Origin: Luteibacter yeojuensis
Lineage (GTDB): Bacteria > Pseudomonadota > Gammaproteobacteria > Xanthomonadales > Rhodanobacteraceae
DNA: 64,000 bases
Direction: 5' to 3'
Assembly: GCF_000964085.1 (NCBI RefSeq)
Contig: NZ_JZRB01000004.1
Coordinates: 62,001 to 126,000 of the forward strand
In this document: positions 1 through 8,011 of the stretch, piece after piece
Layout of the letters: the number at the start of each line of letters is the position of its first letter
Numbering within the stretch: the first letter of the stretch is position 1
Notes under the pieces: model-generated
Told to the model about the DNA's origin: nothing
Database searches by the model: none
Seen by the model: the letters and a program-made list of their open reading frames with translations, nothing else
Position numbers and translations under genes: made by a program

Positions 1-1
1 G

Positions 2-112
2 GCCAGGAAGCAGGTGCTGGCATCGTGGCGCTTCCAGCCGGCCGTCCAGAACGGCCAGCACGTGAAGGCCTGGGCGCGAATTCCGGTGACCTTCGACCTT
101 AGATCGATCTGA
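2..112 (+). CDS. C-terminal end of a TonB-family protein (5' truncated)
   Basis: A reading frame enters from the left edge and ends at TGA after 36 residues. The tail contains WRFQPAVQNG followed by WARIPVTFDL, which fits the end of the TonB C-terminal domain, where a W-x-F-x-PA-x-x-x-G stretch is followed by a final hydrophobic strand. Such proteins link TonB-ExbBD energy to outer-membrane receptors, or act as periplasmic proteins carrying only that domain. The rest lies outside the window, so full-length function cannot be judged. The fragment is short and the call rests on the last strand pattern only. Confidence 0.55.
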   Translation, partial: ARKQVLASWRFQPAVQNGQHVKAWARIPVTFDLRSI

Positions 113-130
113 TCGACGAAACAGGCCATG

Positions 131-195
131 TAGGAGCCCACACCCGTGGGCGAATGCTTCTCGCGAAGAGCTGTCGCCCACGGGGTGGGCTCCTA
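131..195. repeat. REP-like hairpin, family A
   Basis: Inverted repeat whose left arm reads TAGGAGCCCACACCCGTGGG and whose right arm ends GTGGGCTCCTA; the inner part contains TCGCGAAGAGCTGTCGCCCA. It lies between the 3' end of the TonB-type gene and the 3' end of the convergent small membrane protein gene. Four more copies occur in the window. Confidence 0.85.
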
Positions 196-206
196 CGGTT
201 TGCCGC

Positions 207-497
207 TTAGCGCGGGGCGGGCATCACGATGACGTCGGGCTTGCGGCTGGCGCGGGCGATGAGCCACACGAGGCCAACGACGAACGCGACCGGGATCAGC
301 ACGGGCAACAGGGCCAGGGCCACGACGGGCGCGATCGCCAGCATCAGCACGCCGCCGACGAGGGCACCCACCAGGCTCGCGACGATGTGGAACACGCCGC
401 CGATGATGCCGAAGACCAGCTTGAGCAGCGCGCCCACGAGCGCGAAGGCCAGCCAGAATCCGGCGCAGAGGACGACAAGCGAGGTCAGGACGATCAT
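207..497 (-). CDS. Small hydrophobic membrane protein
   Basis: A 96-residue protein made almost entirely of hydrophobic and glycine residues, with about three predicted membrane segments (roughly residues 3-25, 28-52 and 53-82) and a short basic C-terminus (ARASRKPD). The start is supported by a GGAG ribosome binding site 7 bases upstream of the ATG. The glycine/valine-rich helices suggest a small inner-membrane protein, but no family is recognised and no function is proposed. It is divergent from the cysteine dioxygenase-type gene and convergent with the TonB-type gene, from which a REP hairpin separates it. Confidence 0.7.
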   Translation of the reverse strand: MIVLTSLVVLCAGFWLAFALVGALLKLVFGIIGGVFHIVASLVGALVGGVLMLAIAPVVALALLPVLIPVAFVVGLVWLIARASRKPDVIVMPAPR

Positions 498-656
498 GGT
501 GTGTCTCCGTACGCAGCCGCCCCCGTGGGCGGTTCACCCCTTGGACGCGGCGGCGGGCGAAAAGGTTTATAGGGGTGTCGAAAGTCATGGGTTACGCCTG
601 TTTAACAGGCGCCGTGATCCACTGGCGCCCTTCGAATCCCGCCGGCGTCCCGTTCC
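498..656. promoter_or_regulatory. Divergent intergenic region with a perfect 17-bp palindrome
   Basis: This 159-bp spacer separates two divergent genes. At 595-611 it contains CGCCTGTTTAACAGGCG, two perfect 8-base arms around one T, placed 46-62 bases upstream of the rightward ATG. An AT-rich patch (GGTTTATAGG, 564-573) lies just to its left. The symmetry fits a dimeric repressor or activator site. No candidate regulator gene is next door, so the binding protein is unknown. Confidence 0.45.
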
Positions 657-1235
657 ATGGGTAAGCGTTCCTCCATCATCAAGACCTTGCGGGATATCGC
701 CTTCGACCACGCCGACGCGCCGGTGCCCGATCTCGCCTCCATGGCGCGGGATTTCGGCAGCATGCTGCACGCGCGCCACGCCGAAGTGGACGAGGCGCTG
801 GGCGCGCTGCGCCAGCGGCGCCGTGGTTTCGAACGCTGGATGCTCGCGGAGCGCGCCACGCCTGCCATCAGCGTGCTGGTCATGGCGTGGCCACCGGGCT
901 ACGCCACGCCAGTGCACGACCACGGCGGCCTGTGGGGGCTCGAAGCCACGCTTTCGGGTGCGCTAGAGGTTGAGTCCTTCCTCAAGGATCCCCAGTTAGA
1001 GTCACTGCGCAGCATCGGCCGCACCTGGCTGGGCCCGGGCGATGCGACGTGGTTCGAGGGTACCGACGACCACGCACACCGCTGCCGCAATTTGTCGCGG
1101 CATGACACGGCGCTCACGCTTCACGTGTACGGTGGCGATCTGGCACAGTACCTCGCGTATGAGCAGCCCGGTCCTTCGGACCACTGGATCGCACGGCCGA
1201 GGCAATCGATCATCGCGGGACGCCTGACGGCCTGA
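657..1235 (+). CDS. Cysteine dioxygenase-type cupin protein
   Basis: A 192-residue protein with a single cupin fold of the cysteine dioxygenase (CDO type I, PF05995) family. CDO enzymes use ferrous iron to oxidise a thiol such as cysteine to its sulfinic acid in the cytosol. Visible features are the metal-binding stretch YATPVHDHGGLWG (around residues 82-94), a following glutamate region (SGALEVESF), and the later HRCRNLSRHDTALTLHVYGG segment carrying the third histidine. The length fits bacterial CDO and 3-mercaptopropionate dioxygenase proteins (about 190-210 residues). The exact thiol substrate cannot be read from sequence. No strong ribosome binding site precedes the ATG. An FAD/NAD(P)-binding protein gene follows after 49 bases and may be co-transcribed. 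Confidence 0.85.
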   Translation: MGKRSSIIKTLRDIAFDHADAPVPDLASMARDFGSMLHARHAEVDEALGALRQRRRGFERWMLAERATPAISVLVMAWPPGYATPVHDHGGLWGLEATLSGALEVESFLKDPQLESLRSIGRTWLGPGDATWFEGTDDHAHRCRNLSRHDTALTLHVYGGDLAQYLAYEQPGPSDHWIARPRQSIIAGRLTA

Positions 1236-1284
1236 CGGTCTCACGGCCCTCCACCCCAAGCCATCGGGCGAAGGACCAACACGC

Positions 1285-2658
1285 ATGTTTCAAAAGGTCG
1301 CCATCATCGGCGGTGGCGCAGCGGCGGCAACGCTGGTGAGCGAACTGCTTGAACGCAGGACGCCGAAGCCCCTCCACCTCACCTGGTTCGCCGGCAGCGC
1401 GCAGCCGGGGCGCGGCGTTGCCTACGGTACGCCCTCCGACCGCCACCTGCTCAACGTACGCGCGGCGTCCATGGGCATGTTCGTCAGCAAGCCCGGCGGC
1501 TTCCTCGAGTACGCGCAGGCGGCGAACCCGAATGTAAAGGGCTCGGATTTCCTGCCGCGCCGGCTGTACGGCGATTTCCTCCGCTCCCGCGTCGATGCCG
1601 CCGTGGCCAATGCGCGCCAGTTCGGCCATGACATCAACCTCGTGCCGTTCTGCGCGCAATCGCTGGTGCCCTCCAGCGAGGGCGTCACCATCGGCTACGG
1701 CGAGGGCGAGGAAGCCCATGCCGACGCCGCCGTGCTCGCCATCGGCTCGCTGCCGCCGCGCCCGCTCGCCGGCGTGCAGGATGCCGCCCTCGCCAGCGGC
1801 CGCTACGTCACCGACCCGTGGCCCTACCTCGCCGCCGCCGAAAGCGACGACCGGCCGCTGCGCGTGCTCGTGATCGGGCTGGGCCTCACCGCGGTCGACG
1901 TGGTGCTCGAGCTGGCCGCCCGGTGGCCACGGGCGCGCTTCACCGCGCTTTCCCGCCACGGCCACCTGCCCGAGCCGCACCTCGCCGCGGCCTCCGCGCC
2001 CAGCGACGACGGCAACGACCTCGCCGAGCAGATGCGCGACGACCCGAACATCCGCACGTGGCTGCACCGCCTGCGCGAAGCCACCGACAACGCCGACGAC
2101 TGGCGCACGGTGGTCGACAGCATGCGCCCGCACACGCAGGGCCTGTGGCAGGAATTGCCCGACGGCGAAAAAGCCCGCTTCCTGCGCCATGCACGCTGGG
2201 CGTGGGAACGTGCGCGCCACCGCATGCCGCCCAAGGTGGCATCCAGCGTCGCCAGCCTGGAGAAAGCCGGCCGCTTCGAGCGCCTGCGCGGCCGCATGCA
2301 GGCGGTATCGCTGCGCATCGACGGCGATCTCGACGTCGTGCGCCGTGAAACCGGCGGCGACGCCACGGTGACCGAAACCTACGACATCGTCATCCAGACC
2401 GTGGGCCTGAACACCGACACGCTGCGCACCGAACACACGCTGATGCGCCAGCTTGTCATCGACGACCTGGTCACGCCCGATCGCATGGGCCTGGGCCTCG
2501 CGGCCCAGCCCGATGGCCACCTGCTCGATGGCGACGGCAAGCCGCGCGGCAACCTGTTCGCCATCGGCAGCCTTCTGCGCGGGGCGCTGTGGGAATCCAC
2601 CGCCATCCCCGAGATCCGCAAGCAGGCGCAGGCTGTCGCGAATATGCTGGTGAAGTAA
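1285..2658 (+). CDS. FAD/NAD(P)-binding oxidoreductase
   Basis: A 457-residue protein starting with a dinucleotide-binding motif (VAIIGGGAAAATLVSELL, residues 5-22) and containing the GRGVAYGTPSDRHLLNVRA stretch seen in the FAD-NAD(P)-binding family PF13454. A second Rossmann-like glycine motif (VLVIGLGLTAVDVVLEL) lies around residues 195-211, so both FAD and NAD(P)H sites are likely. The C-terminus has the IGSLLRG...ESTAIPEIRKQA segment typical of the family. The substrate is unknown; some members sit beside sulfur-metabolism genes, and the preceding CDO-type gene suggests a thiol or sulfur link, which is inference. A GAAGGA ribosome binding site lies about 10 bases before the ATG. A family B hairpin follows. 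Confidence 0.85.
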   Translation: MFQKVAIIGGGAAAATLVSELLERRTPKPLHLTWFAGSAQPGRGVAYGTPSDRHLLNVRAASMGMFVSKPGGFLEYAQAANPNVKGSDFLPRRLYGDFLRSRVDAAVANARQFGHDINLVPFCAQSLVPSSEGVTIGYGEGEEAHADAAVLAIGSLPPRPLAGVQDAALASGRYVTDPWPYLAAAESDDRPLRVLVIGLGLTAVDVVLELAARWPRARFTALSRHGHLPEPHLAAASAPSDDGNDLAEQMRDDPNIRTWLHRLREATDNADDWRTVVDSMRPHTQGLWQELPDGEKARFLRHARWAWERARHRMPPKVASSVASLEKAGRFERLRGRMQAVSLRIDGDLDVVRRETGGDATVTETYDIVIQTVGLNTDTLRTEHTLMRQLVIDDLVTPDRMGLGLAAQPDGHLLDGDGKPRGNLFAIGSLLRGALWESTAIPEIRKQAQAVANMLVK

Positions 2659-2668
2659 GCCTCGCTTC

Positions 2669-2714
2669 TGTGGGAGCGCGCTTGCGCGCGATCGCGCGCA
2701 AGCGCGCTCCCACA
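2669..2714. repeat. REP-like hairpin, family B
   Basis: Near-perfect inverted repeat: left arm TGTGGGAGCGCGCTTGCGCG, right arm its complement, with almost no loop. It lies between two convergent genes. It resembles the Pseudomonas-type REP core in which TGTGGGAGC is followed by alternating GC bases. Confidence 0.85.
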
Positions 2715-2727
2715 AGGAAGCCACGAC

Positions 2728-3741
2728 CTAGAACCCTTCGAGCACCAGCTTTCCGATAGCGGTGCCACTCTCCAGGATCTGATGCGCGCGGCGCACGTTC
2801 GCCGCGTTGATGGTGCCCAGGTTTTCGCGCAGGGTGCTGCGGATGACACCGGCATCGACGAGGTTCGCCACCTCATCCAGCAGGTGCCCCTGCTCGCCCA
2901 TGTCGTCGGTGTGGAAGCCCGAGCGGGTGAACATCGATTCCCAGTGCAGCGAGATGCTCTTGGCCTTGAGCAGGCGGATATCGATCAGCTCGGCCGGGTC
3001 GTCGATGAGGCCGACCTTGCCTTGCGGCTTCATCAGCTTCGGGAACGCGGCGAAGTGCTGCTCCGTCTTCGTCAGGCTGAGCACATAGTCGACGCCCCCG
3101 GGGGCCACGGCGAGCACCTCGCCATCCAGCGGCTTCGCATGGTCGACCACATGGTGCGCGCCCATGGCTTCCACCCACGCGCGGGTTTCCGGGCGCGATG
3201 CCGTACCGATGACCGTGAGGCCCGTCATGCGCCGCGCCAGTTGCACCGCCATCGAGCCGACGCCACCCGCGGCACCCACCACCAGCAGCGTGGCGGGCTT
3301 GCCCGGCGTGCCGTGCGGGATGCCAAGGCGGTCGAACATCAGTTCCCATGCCGTGATCGTGGTGAGCGGCATCGCCGCCGCTGCCGCCGCGCCCAGCGTC
3401 GAAGGCTTGCGGCCCACGATGCGTTCGTCGACCAGGTGGTATTCGGCGTTCGCACCCGCGCGGTCGCGGTCACCGGCGTACCACACGGCATCGCCCACCT
3501 TGAAGCGGCGTACCTCGGGGCCCACCGCGGCGACGGTGCCCACCGCATCCCAGCCCAGCACCTTGTCGGCGCCCCGCGGGTCGACGCGCTGGCGCACCTT
3601 GGTATCCACCGGGTTGACCGAAATGGCCTCGACCTTCACGAGGATGTCGCGGCCCGTGGCGTCCGGCGTGGGCAGCACCACGTCCAGGAGGCTGGCGGCG
3701 TCATCGATGGGCAGGGATTCGCGGTAGGCGACGGCTTTCAT
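2728..3741 (-). CDS. Zinc-type alcohol dehydrogenase family protein (quinone oxidoreductase-like)
   Basis: A 337-residue NAD(P)-dependent medium-chain dehydrogenase/reductase. The N-terminal GroES-like part begins MKAVAYRESLPIDD and holds VKVEAISVNPVDTKVR, typical of the ZADH/quinone reductase branch (TIGR02817-like). The nucleotide-binding motif is VGAAGGVGSMAVQLAR. Structural zinc cysteines are absent, as in this branch, so despite the family name zinc dependence is doubtful. A longer frame exists upstream, but the start at 3741 gives the family-standard N-terminus and has a GGAG sequence nearby. It is divergent from the cardiolipin synthase gene. Likely role: reduction of alpha,beta-unsaturated carbonyls or quinones in the cytosol. 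Confidence 0.9.
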   Translation of the reverse strand: MKAVAYRESLPIDDAASLLDVVLPTPDATGRDILVKVEAISVNPVDTKVRQRVDPRGADKVLGWDAVGTVAAVGPEVRRFKVGDAVWYAGDRDRAGANAEYHLVDERIVGRKPSTLGAAAAAAMPLTTITAWELMFDRLGIPHGTPGKPATLLVVGAAGGVGSMAVQLARRMTGLTVIGTASRPETRAWVEAMGAHHVVDHAKPLDGEVLAVAPGGVDYVLSLTKTEQHFAAFPKLMKPQGKVGLIDDPAELIDIRLLKAKSISLHWESMFTRSGFHTDDMGEQGHLLDEVANLVDAGVIRSTLRENLGTINAANVRRAHQILESGTAIGKLVLEGF

Positions 3742-3814
3742 GGGTTTCGGCTCCGTGGTGGATGAGCGGTACGCGGCGGCCCGCCATCGTAGCAACCAAA
3801 ATACGTTAGGCTCG

Positions 3815-5263
3815 GTGAAAAGGTACCGGAGCACGCCCGGCTTGATCGCTTCCCTCATCGCCCTGGCCGCCCTTGCCTTGCACTGCGCCGGCGCGCTCGC
3901 GGCCATGCACGCCGTCATGCATACGCGCACGGCGCAGGGTGCCTTTGCCTGGGTGCTCGGGCTGGTGCTGCTGCCCTATTTCACGCTGGTGCCCTACCTG
4001 TTCCTGGGCTCCAGCCACTTCGGCGGCTACGTGGACCTGCACCGCCAGCGCCAGGCACGCTTCTTCACGCTGCACGCCGAGGAAGAACGCGCCGCGCGCC
4101 CGGGCGTGGCCCCGCACCCCCCGCCGGTGCACGACCCACGCTACGCCGCCATCGGCCGCATGCTGAAGACGGCCATGCAACCGGGGAACCACCTCTCCCT
4201 GCATATCGACGGCGCCGCCGCGTTCGAGGCCATGTTCGCCGCCATGGCGCGCGCGGAACACTACGTGCTGGTGCAGTTCTTCATCATCCACGACGATGGC
4301 CTTGGCCGCCGCCTGCGCGATGCCCTGCTCGACTGCCGCCAGCGCGGCGTGCAGGTCTGCCTGCTCTACGACAGCATCGGCAGCCACGCCCTGCCCGATG
4401 CGTATGTCGATGCGCTCCGCGCCGGTGGCGTCCAGGTGCACCCGTTCGCCACGCGCCGCTTCCGCAACCGCCTGCAGCTCAACTTCCGCAACCACCGCAA
4501 GGTGGTCGTGGTGGACGGCGAGCGCGGCTTCGTCGGCGGCCTCAACGCGGGGGATGAATACCTTGGCCTGAAGCCACCGCTGGCGCCGTGGCGCGATACC
4601 CACATGCAGATCGAGGGGCCCGCCGTGGCCGACGTGCAGCGGGCCTTCGCCGAGGACTGGTACTGGGTCACCGGCGAGCGGCCGCCCTCGTTGCCACCGC
4701 CGGAACGCTGCGGCCGTGCCAGCACGATGATCGTGGCCACCGGCCCCGCCGACCGCCAGGAAAGCTGCTCGCTGTTCTTCACCCAGGCCATCCACGCCGC
4801 GCAAAAGCGGGTGTGGATCACCTCGCCCTACTTCGTGCCCGACCAGGCCGTCTTCGGGGCGCTGCGCCTGGCGGTGTTCCGCGGCGTGGACGTGCGCATC
4901 CTCATCCCCTCGCGCCCCGACCACCGCACGGTGTTCATGGCTTCCACGCTGTATGCGCACGAAGCCACCCTCGCGGGCATCCGCATGTTCCGCTACCAGC
5001 CCGGCTTCGTGCACCAGAAGGTGATGCTCATCGACCATGACACCGCCATGGTGGGCAGCATGAACCTCGATAACCGCAGCTTCCGGCTGAATTTCGAGAT
5101 CTCGGCGCTGAACGTCGACGACATGTTCGCGGCCGAGGTGGAAACCATGCTGAAAGACGATTTCGCCCAGAGTGACGAAGTGAACCCGAACGACTACCGC
5201 CGCCTGCCGTACCTCAAACGCGTGGCCCTCCACGTGGCCCGGCTGTTCGACCCCGTACTGTAA
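3815..5263 (+). CDS. cls: Cardiolipin synthase (phospholipase D family)
   Basis: This inner-membrane enzyme condenses two phosphatidylglycerol molecules into cardiolipin and glycerol. Two membrane helices sit at the N-terminus (LIASLIALAALALHC and the FAWVLGLVLLPYFTLV region). Two HKD phospholipase D motifs follow: HRKVVVVD near residue 226 and HQKVMLID near residue 399, each followed by the usual G/S-x-N signature (GGLN, GSMNLDNRS). The start is uncertain. An in-frame ATG at 3740 would overlap the divergent gene; GTG at 3815 is used here; TTG at 3842 has a better-spaced GGAG 10 bases upstream and would start directly at the first helix. Length from 3815 is 482 residues, normal for bacterial Cls. 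Confidence 0.92.
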   Translation: MKRYRSTPGLIASLIALAALALHCAGALAAMHAVMHTRTAQGAFAWVLGLVLLPYFTLVPYLFLGSSHFGGYVDLHRQRQARFFTLHAEEERAARPGVAPHPPPVHDPRYAAIGRMLKTAMQPGNHLSLHIDGAAAFEAMFAAMARAEHYVLVQFFIIHDDGLGRRLRDALLDCRQRGVQVCLLYDSIGSHALPDAYVDALRAGGVQVHPFATRRFRNRLQLNFRNHRKVVVVDGERGFVGGLNAGDEYLGLKPPLAPWRDTHMQIEGPAVADVQRAFAEDWYWVTGERPPSLPPPERCGRASTMIVATGPADRQESCSLFFTQAIHAAQKRVWITSPYFVPDQAVFGALRLAVFRGVDVRILIPSRPDHRTVFMASTLYAHEATLAGIRMFRYQPGFVHQKVMLIDHDTAMVGSMNLDNRSFRLNFEISALNVDDMFAAEVETMLKDDFAQSDEVNPNDYRRLPYLKRVALHVARLFDPVL

Positions 5264-5287
5264 TCGCGCGCGAGCGCGCTCCCACAG
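5263..5287. repeat. Half REP-like element, family B
   Basis: Only the right arm of the family B hairpin (ATCGCGCGCGAGCGCGCTCC then CACAG) is present. It begins at the last base of the cls stop codon and ends in the leader of the next gene. Confidence 0.6.
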
Positions 5288-5300
5288 GAGAATTCCAACG

Positions 5301-6068
5301 ATGCTACGTACCCTGGCTTTCCTCACCGCCGCCATCGTCGCGGGTTCCGCCAGCGCCGCGCCCGCGCATTTCGCCGAGCGCAGCGTCGACGTCAAGGGCA
5401 AGACCTATCGCTACCAGGTGTTCATCCCGGCCGACACCACGAAGCACCCGGCCGTGGTGCTGTTCCTGCACGGCAGCGGCGAGCGCGGCAGCGATAACCA
5501 GAAGCAGATGACCCAGGGCCTGCCGCCGTGGCTGAAGCAGCACATGGATTTCCCGGCCGTGGTGGTGATCCCGCAGGCGCCCGACGATACCGAGTGGACC
5601 GACGAGGCCGATGCCAACATGGCGCTGGCGGCGCTGGAAAAAAGCGTGAAGGAGTTCGACGGCGACCGCAAGAAGCTGTACGTCACCGGCCTGTCGATGG
5701 GCGGGTATGGCTCATGGCAGCTCGCCGTGGATTACCCCGACAAGTTCGCCGCGGCCGCCATCATCTGCGGCGGCATCGTGCCCCTGCCCGACCCGGAGGG
5801 CCGCCGCTTGTTCCTGCAGGGCGTGCCGAAGGGCGCCGACCCGTACGCGTGGGCGGCACAGAAGATCGGCAAGACGCCGGTGTGGCTGTTTCACGGTGGC
5901 GACGACACGACGGTGCCCACCGACGAATCGCGCAAGATGAACGCGGCGCTGCAAAAGCGCGGCGCCGAAGTGAAGTACACCGAGTTCCCGGGCGTGAACC
6001 ATGGCTCGTGGGAGAAGGCGTATGCCACGCCGGATCTTTGGAGCTGGATGTTCAGCCACACGCGCTAG
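5301..6068 (+). CDS. Secreted alpha/beta hydrolase (carboxylesterase/dienelactone hydrolase-like)
   Basis: A 255-residue exported serine hydrolase. Residues 1-20 form a Sec signal peptide (MLRTLAFLTAAIVAGSASAA). The oxyanion-hole region is LFLHGSGERGSDN, the nucleophile elbow is GLSMGG, the acid lies in HGGDDTTVP and the histidine in GVNHGSW, so the catalytic triad looks complete. This pattern matches the Esterase_phd/phospholipase-carboxylesterase group that cleaves short ester bonds, often from plant polysaccharides (feruloyl or acetyl esters), in the periplasm or outside the cell. Substrate is unknown. A ribosome binding site (CAGGAGAA) is well placed. It follows cls after a half REP. Confidence 0.85.
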   Translation: MLRTLAFLTAAIVAGSASAAPAHFAERSVDVKGKTYRYQVFIPADTTKHPAVVLFLHGSGERGSDNQKQMTQGLPPWLKQHMDFPAVVVIPQAPDDTEWTDEADANMALAALEKSVKEFDGDRKKLYVTGLSMGGYGSWQLAVDYPDKFAAAAIICGGIVPLPDPEGRRLFLQGVPKGADPYAWAAQKIGKTPVWLFHGGDDTTVPTDESRKMNAALQKRGAEVKYTEFPGVNHGSWEKAYATPDLWSWMFSHTR

Positions 6069-6114
6069 CCGACAACCCCTGTGGGGGAACAACGCCTGTG
6101 GGAGCACACCCCCC

Positions 6115-6184
6115 TGTGGGAGCGCGCTTGCGCGCGATGGGGGGGGTGCCGCGAGCACCCATCGCGCGCAAGCGCGCTCCTACA
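6115..6184. repeat. REP-like hairpin, family B
   Basis: Inverted repeat with left arm TGTGGGAGCGCGCTTGCGCG and a matching right arm ending GCGCTCCTACA, separated by a G-rich loop. It lies between convergent genes. A partial extra copy of the outer arm (TGTGGGAGCA) sits just to its left near 6098. Confidence 0.85.
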
Positions 6185-6188
6185 CGAA

Positions 6189-6581
6189 TCACGGGTTGCG
6201 GATGTGCCCGATCAGGTCCTTGAGGCCGCCCGAGAACGCGGCCCAGCCGATGCCGGTGCCCACCAGGGCACCCATCATCTCGAACAGCACGCGCAGGCCC
6301 ATCGAATCGGGGTCGTGCACGGCGGCGAGCTTCACGCGCAACAGCTGCGGTGACTGGATGGGTACGAAGTTGAAGTAGAACGAGTTCCAGATGTCCTCGC
6401 CCCCGGCGAGGAAGAACGCAAGCAACGCGGCGAGCGTGAGTTCGAGCCCGTGGCTCCAGCCGTTGGCCTTGCCGATGAGCCGCACCACCACGTAGGCAAC
6501 GATGCCGGCGAGCAGCGCGATGCCGCCCACCTGCAGGGCACCGTCGATGCCGTAACCCATCCAGCTGCGATCAGATGGCAT
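6189..6581 (-). CDS. Hypothetical membrane protein
   Basis: A 130-residue protein with three to four predicted membrane segments: around residues 17-35 (GGIALLAGIVAYVVVRLIG), 47-60 (LTLAALLAFFLAGG) and 99-115 (LFEMMGALVGTGIGWAAF). The connecting loop, rich in F, Y and N (FYFNFVPIQSPQ), looks conserved in style but matches no family I recognise. The ribosome binding site is weak. The coding pattern (strong GC at third positions) and convergent placement against a REP support a real gene. No function is proposed. Confidence 0.65.
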   Translation of the reverse strand: MPSDRSWMGYGIDGALQVGGIALLAGIVAYVVVRLIGKANGWSHGLELTLAALLAFFLAGGEDIWNSFYFNFVPIQSPQLLRVKLAAVHDPDSMGLRVLFEMMGALVGTGIGWAAFSGGLKDLIGHIRNP

Positions 6582-6610
6582 GGTGCCGACTCGTGGGGAT
6601 CAAGCCGGCA

Positions 6611-7837
6611 TTATGCCCGTGCGTTGGCGGTTTCGGGGCGCGGCGCCCGGCCGTGGCGGCTGTACAGCGAGAACGAGAGCACCGCCGCCGCCAGCGTGGC
6701 GCCACTGGCCAGCAGGAAAATGGCGGGGTAGTCGTAACGCCCTGCGACCCAGCCGCCCACGGGGCCGGTAAGGCCCAGCGCCACGTCGAGGAACACCGAG
6801 TACGCGCCCAGCGCGGCACCGCGGTTGTGGTTGCTGACGCGGCTCACCGCCTCCACGCCCAGCGCCGGGAACACCAGCGCGAAACCGGAGCCGGTAAGGG
6901 CGGCGCCGGCCAGGGCCAGGTGCGGGGTGGTGCCGAACCACATGAGCAGCAGGCCGAGGCATTCCACGACAAGCGAGGCGATGGCGACGCGGTAGCCGCC
7001 GAAGCGGTTGATCGCGTTGCCGAACACCAGGCGCACGCCAATGAAGCAGCTGCCGAACACCGACAGCGACAACGCGGCACCCTCCCAGCCCCGGCTGGCG
7101 TAATACAGCGCCACGAACGTGGAGAGGCAGCCGAAGCCGATGGAGCCCAGCGCAAGGCCCGCGCCGTAGGCATACACGCGCGACAGCACGCTCTTGAACG
7201 GCAGGCGCTCGCCATGGGTCGGTGGCACGTGCGCCTTCAGCAAGGCCAGCGGCAGCGCGATGGCGCCCAGCGCGAAGCCCACCACGCCCAGCGCGATGAT
7301 GCCGTAGTGGTGCGTCAGCACCACGCCGAGCGGCGCACCCAGCGCGATGCCACCGTAGGTGGCGATGCCATTCCACGAAATGACGCGTGCAGTGTGCTCG
7401 CCGCCGATGCCGGCGATACCCCAGGTGATGGAGCCGGTACCGATCCAGCTCTCGGCAAAACCGAGGCCGAGGCGGCTCATGAGGATAAGCGCGAGCGACA
7501 GCCCGGGCATGCCAGGCGCGAGGGCGCCAAGCGCGAGGAACAGCCCGGCCAGTGCCAGCACGATGAGGCCCGCGGTAACGGCGCGTTTCGGGCCCATCGC
7601 ATCCGCCATGCGCCCGGCATAGGGGCGGCTCAGCAGCGTCGCAACATATTGCGTGCTCACCGCCAGGCCGGCGATGACCGTGGAATAGCCGAGCTCGTTG
7701 TGCACATAGCCCGGCAGCACGGCCAGCGGGATGCCGATGCTGAGGTAGCACAGGAACGTGAACACGACGGCCGAGAGGATCCGGCCGGTGACGGCGAAAC
7801 GCCGCCCGCGATGGGGAACAAGGGGTGGTAGGGACAT
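6611..7837 (-). CDS. MFS transporter (YhhS/YfcJ-type)
   Basis: A 408-residue major facilitator with about 12 membrane helices. The N-terminal helix contains SIGIPLAVLPGYVHNELGYS, characteristic of the YhhS/YfcJ group of E. coli (small-molecule or sugar/arabinose efflux type, substrate poorly defined). The loop 2-3 motif appears as SRPYAGRMADAMGPKRAV, a good match to the MFS G-x-x-x-D-R/K signature. The start at 7837 was chosen because it gives the family-typical N-terminus; an in-frame ATG 63 bases upstream falls inside a palindrome. TATAAT on the reverse strand ends only 9 bases before this ATG, so a near-leaderless transcript is possible. Confidence 0.85.
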   Translation of the reverse strand: MSLPPLVPHRGRRFAVTGRILSAVVFTFLCYLSIGIPLAVLPGYVHNELGYSTVIAGLAVSTQYVATLLSRPYAGRMADAMGPKRAVTAGLIVLALAGLFLALGALAPGMPGLSLALILMSRLGLGFAESWIGTGSITWGIAGIGGEHTARVISWNGIATYGGIALGAPLGVVLTHHYGIIALGVVGFALGAIALPLALLKAHVPPTHGERLPFKSVLSRVYAYGAGLALGSIGFGCLSTFVALYYASRGWEGAALSLSVFGSCFIGVRLVFGNAINRFGGYRVAIASLVVECLGLLLMWFGTTPHLALAGAALTGSGFALVFPALGVEAVSRVSNHNRGAALGAYSVFLDVALGLTGPVGGWVAGRYDYPAIFLLASGATLAAAVLSFSLYSRHGRAPRPETANARA

Positions 7838-7879
7838 GGCAACCCCATTATAAAGCGTGATGTTGCACTGCGGCATCGG

Positions 7880-7905
7880 GCCGCATGAAAGGATTTTCAT
7901 GCGGC
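7880..7905. promoter_or_regulatory. Perfect palindrome upstream of the MFS gene
   Basis: GCCGCATGAAA and its exact complement TTTCATGCGGC flank a 4-base loop (GGAT), giving 11-base arms. It lies 43-68 bases upstream of the MFS start and beside a REP. It is not followed by a T-run, so an operator is as likely as a terminator. Confidence 0.45.
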
Positions 7906-7918
7906 TGCGGCCGTTCGG

Positions 7919-7994
7919 TAGGAGCCCACACCCGTGGGCGACAGCCCTTGTGCGATTGGTGCGAAAAGCTGTCGCCCACGGGTGTGGGCTCCTA
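7919..7994. repeat. REP-like hairpin, family A
   Basis: Inverted repeat with arms TAGGAGCCCACACCCGTGGG and the complementary GGTGTGGGCTCCTA, plus an inner stem CGACAGC/GCTGTCG. It lies after the end of the leftward inositol dehydrogenase operon and before the MFS gene. Confidence 0.85.
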
Positions 7995-8011
7995 CATGGG
8001 CGCTTGGCTGG

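Noticed and set aside
5234-5401. N-terminal part of a long minus-strand frame overlapping the cls end and the esterase start
   Set aside because: It crosses a REP arm and two real genes on the other strand; codon pattern is antisense.
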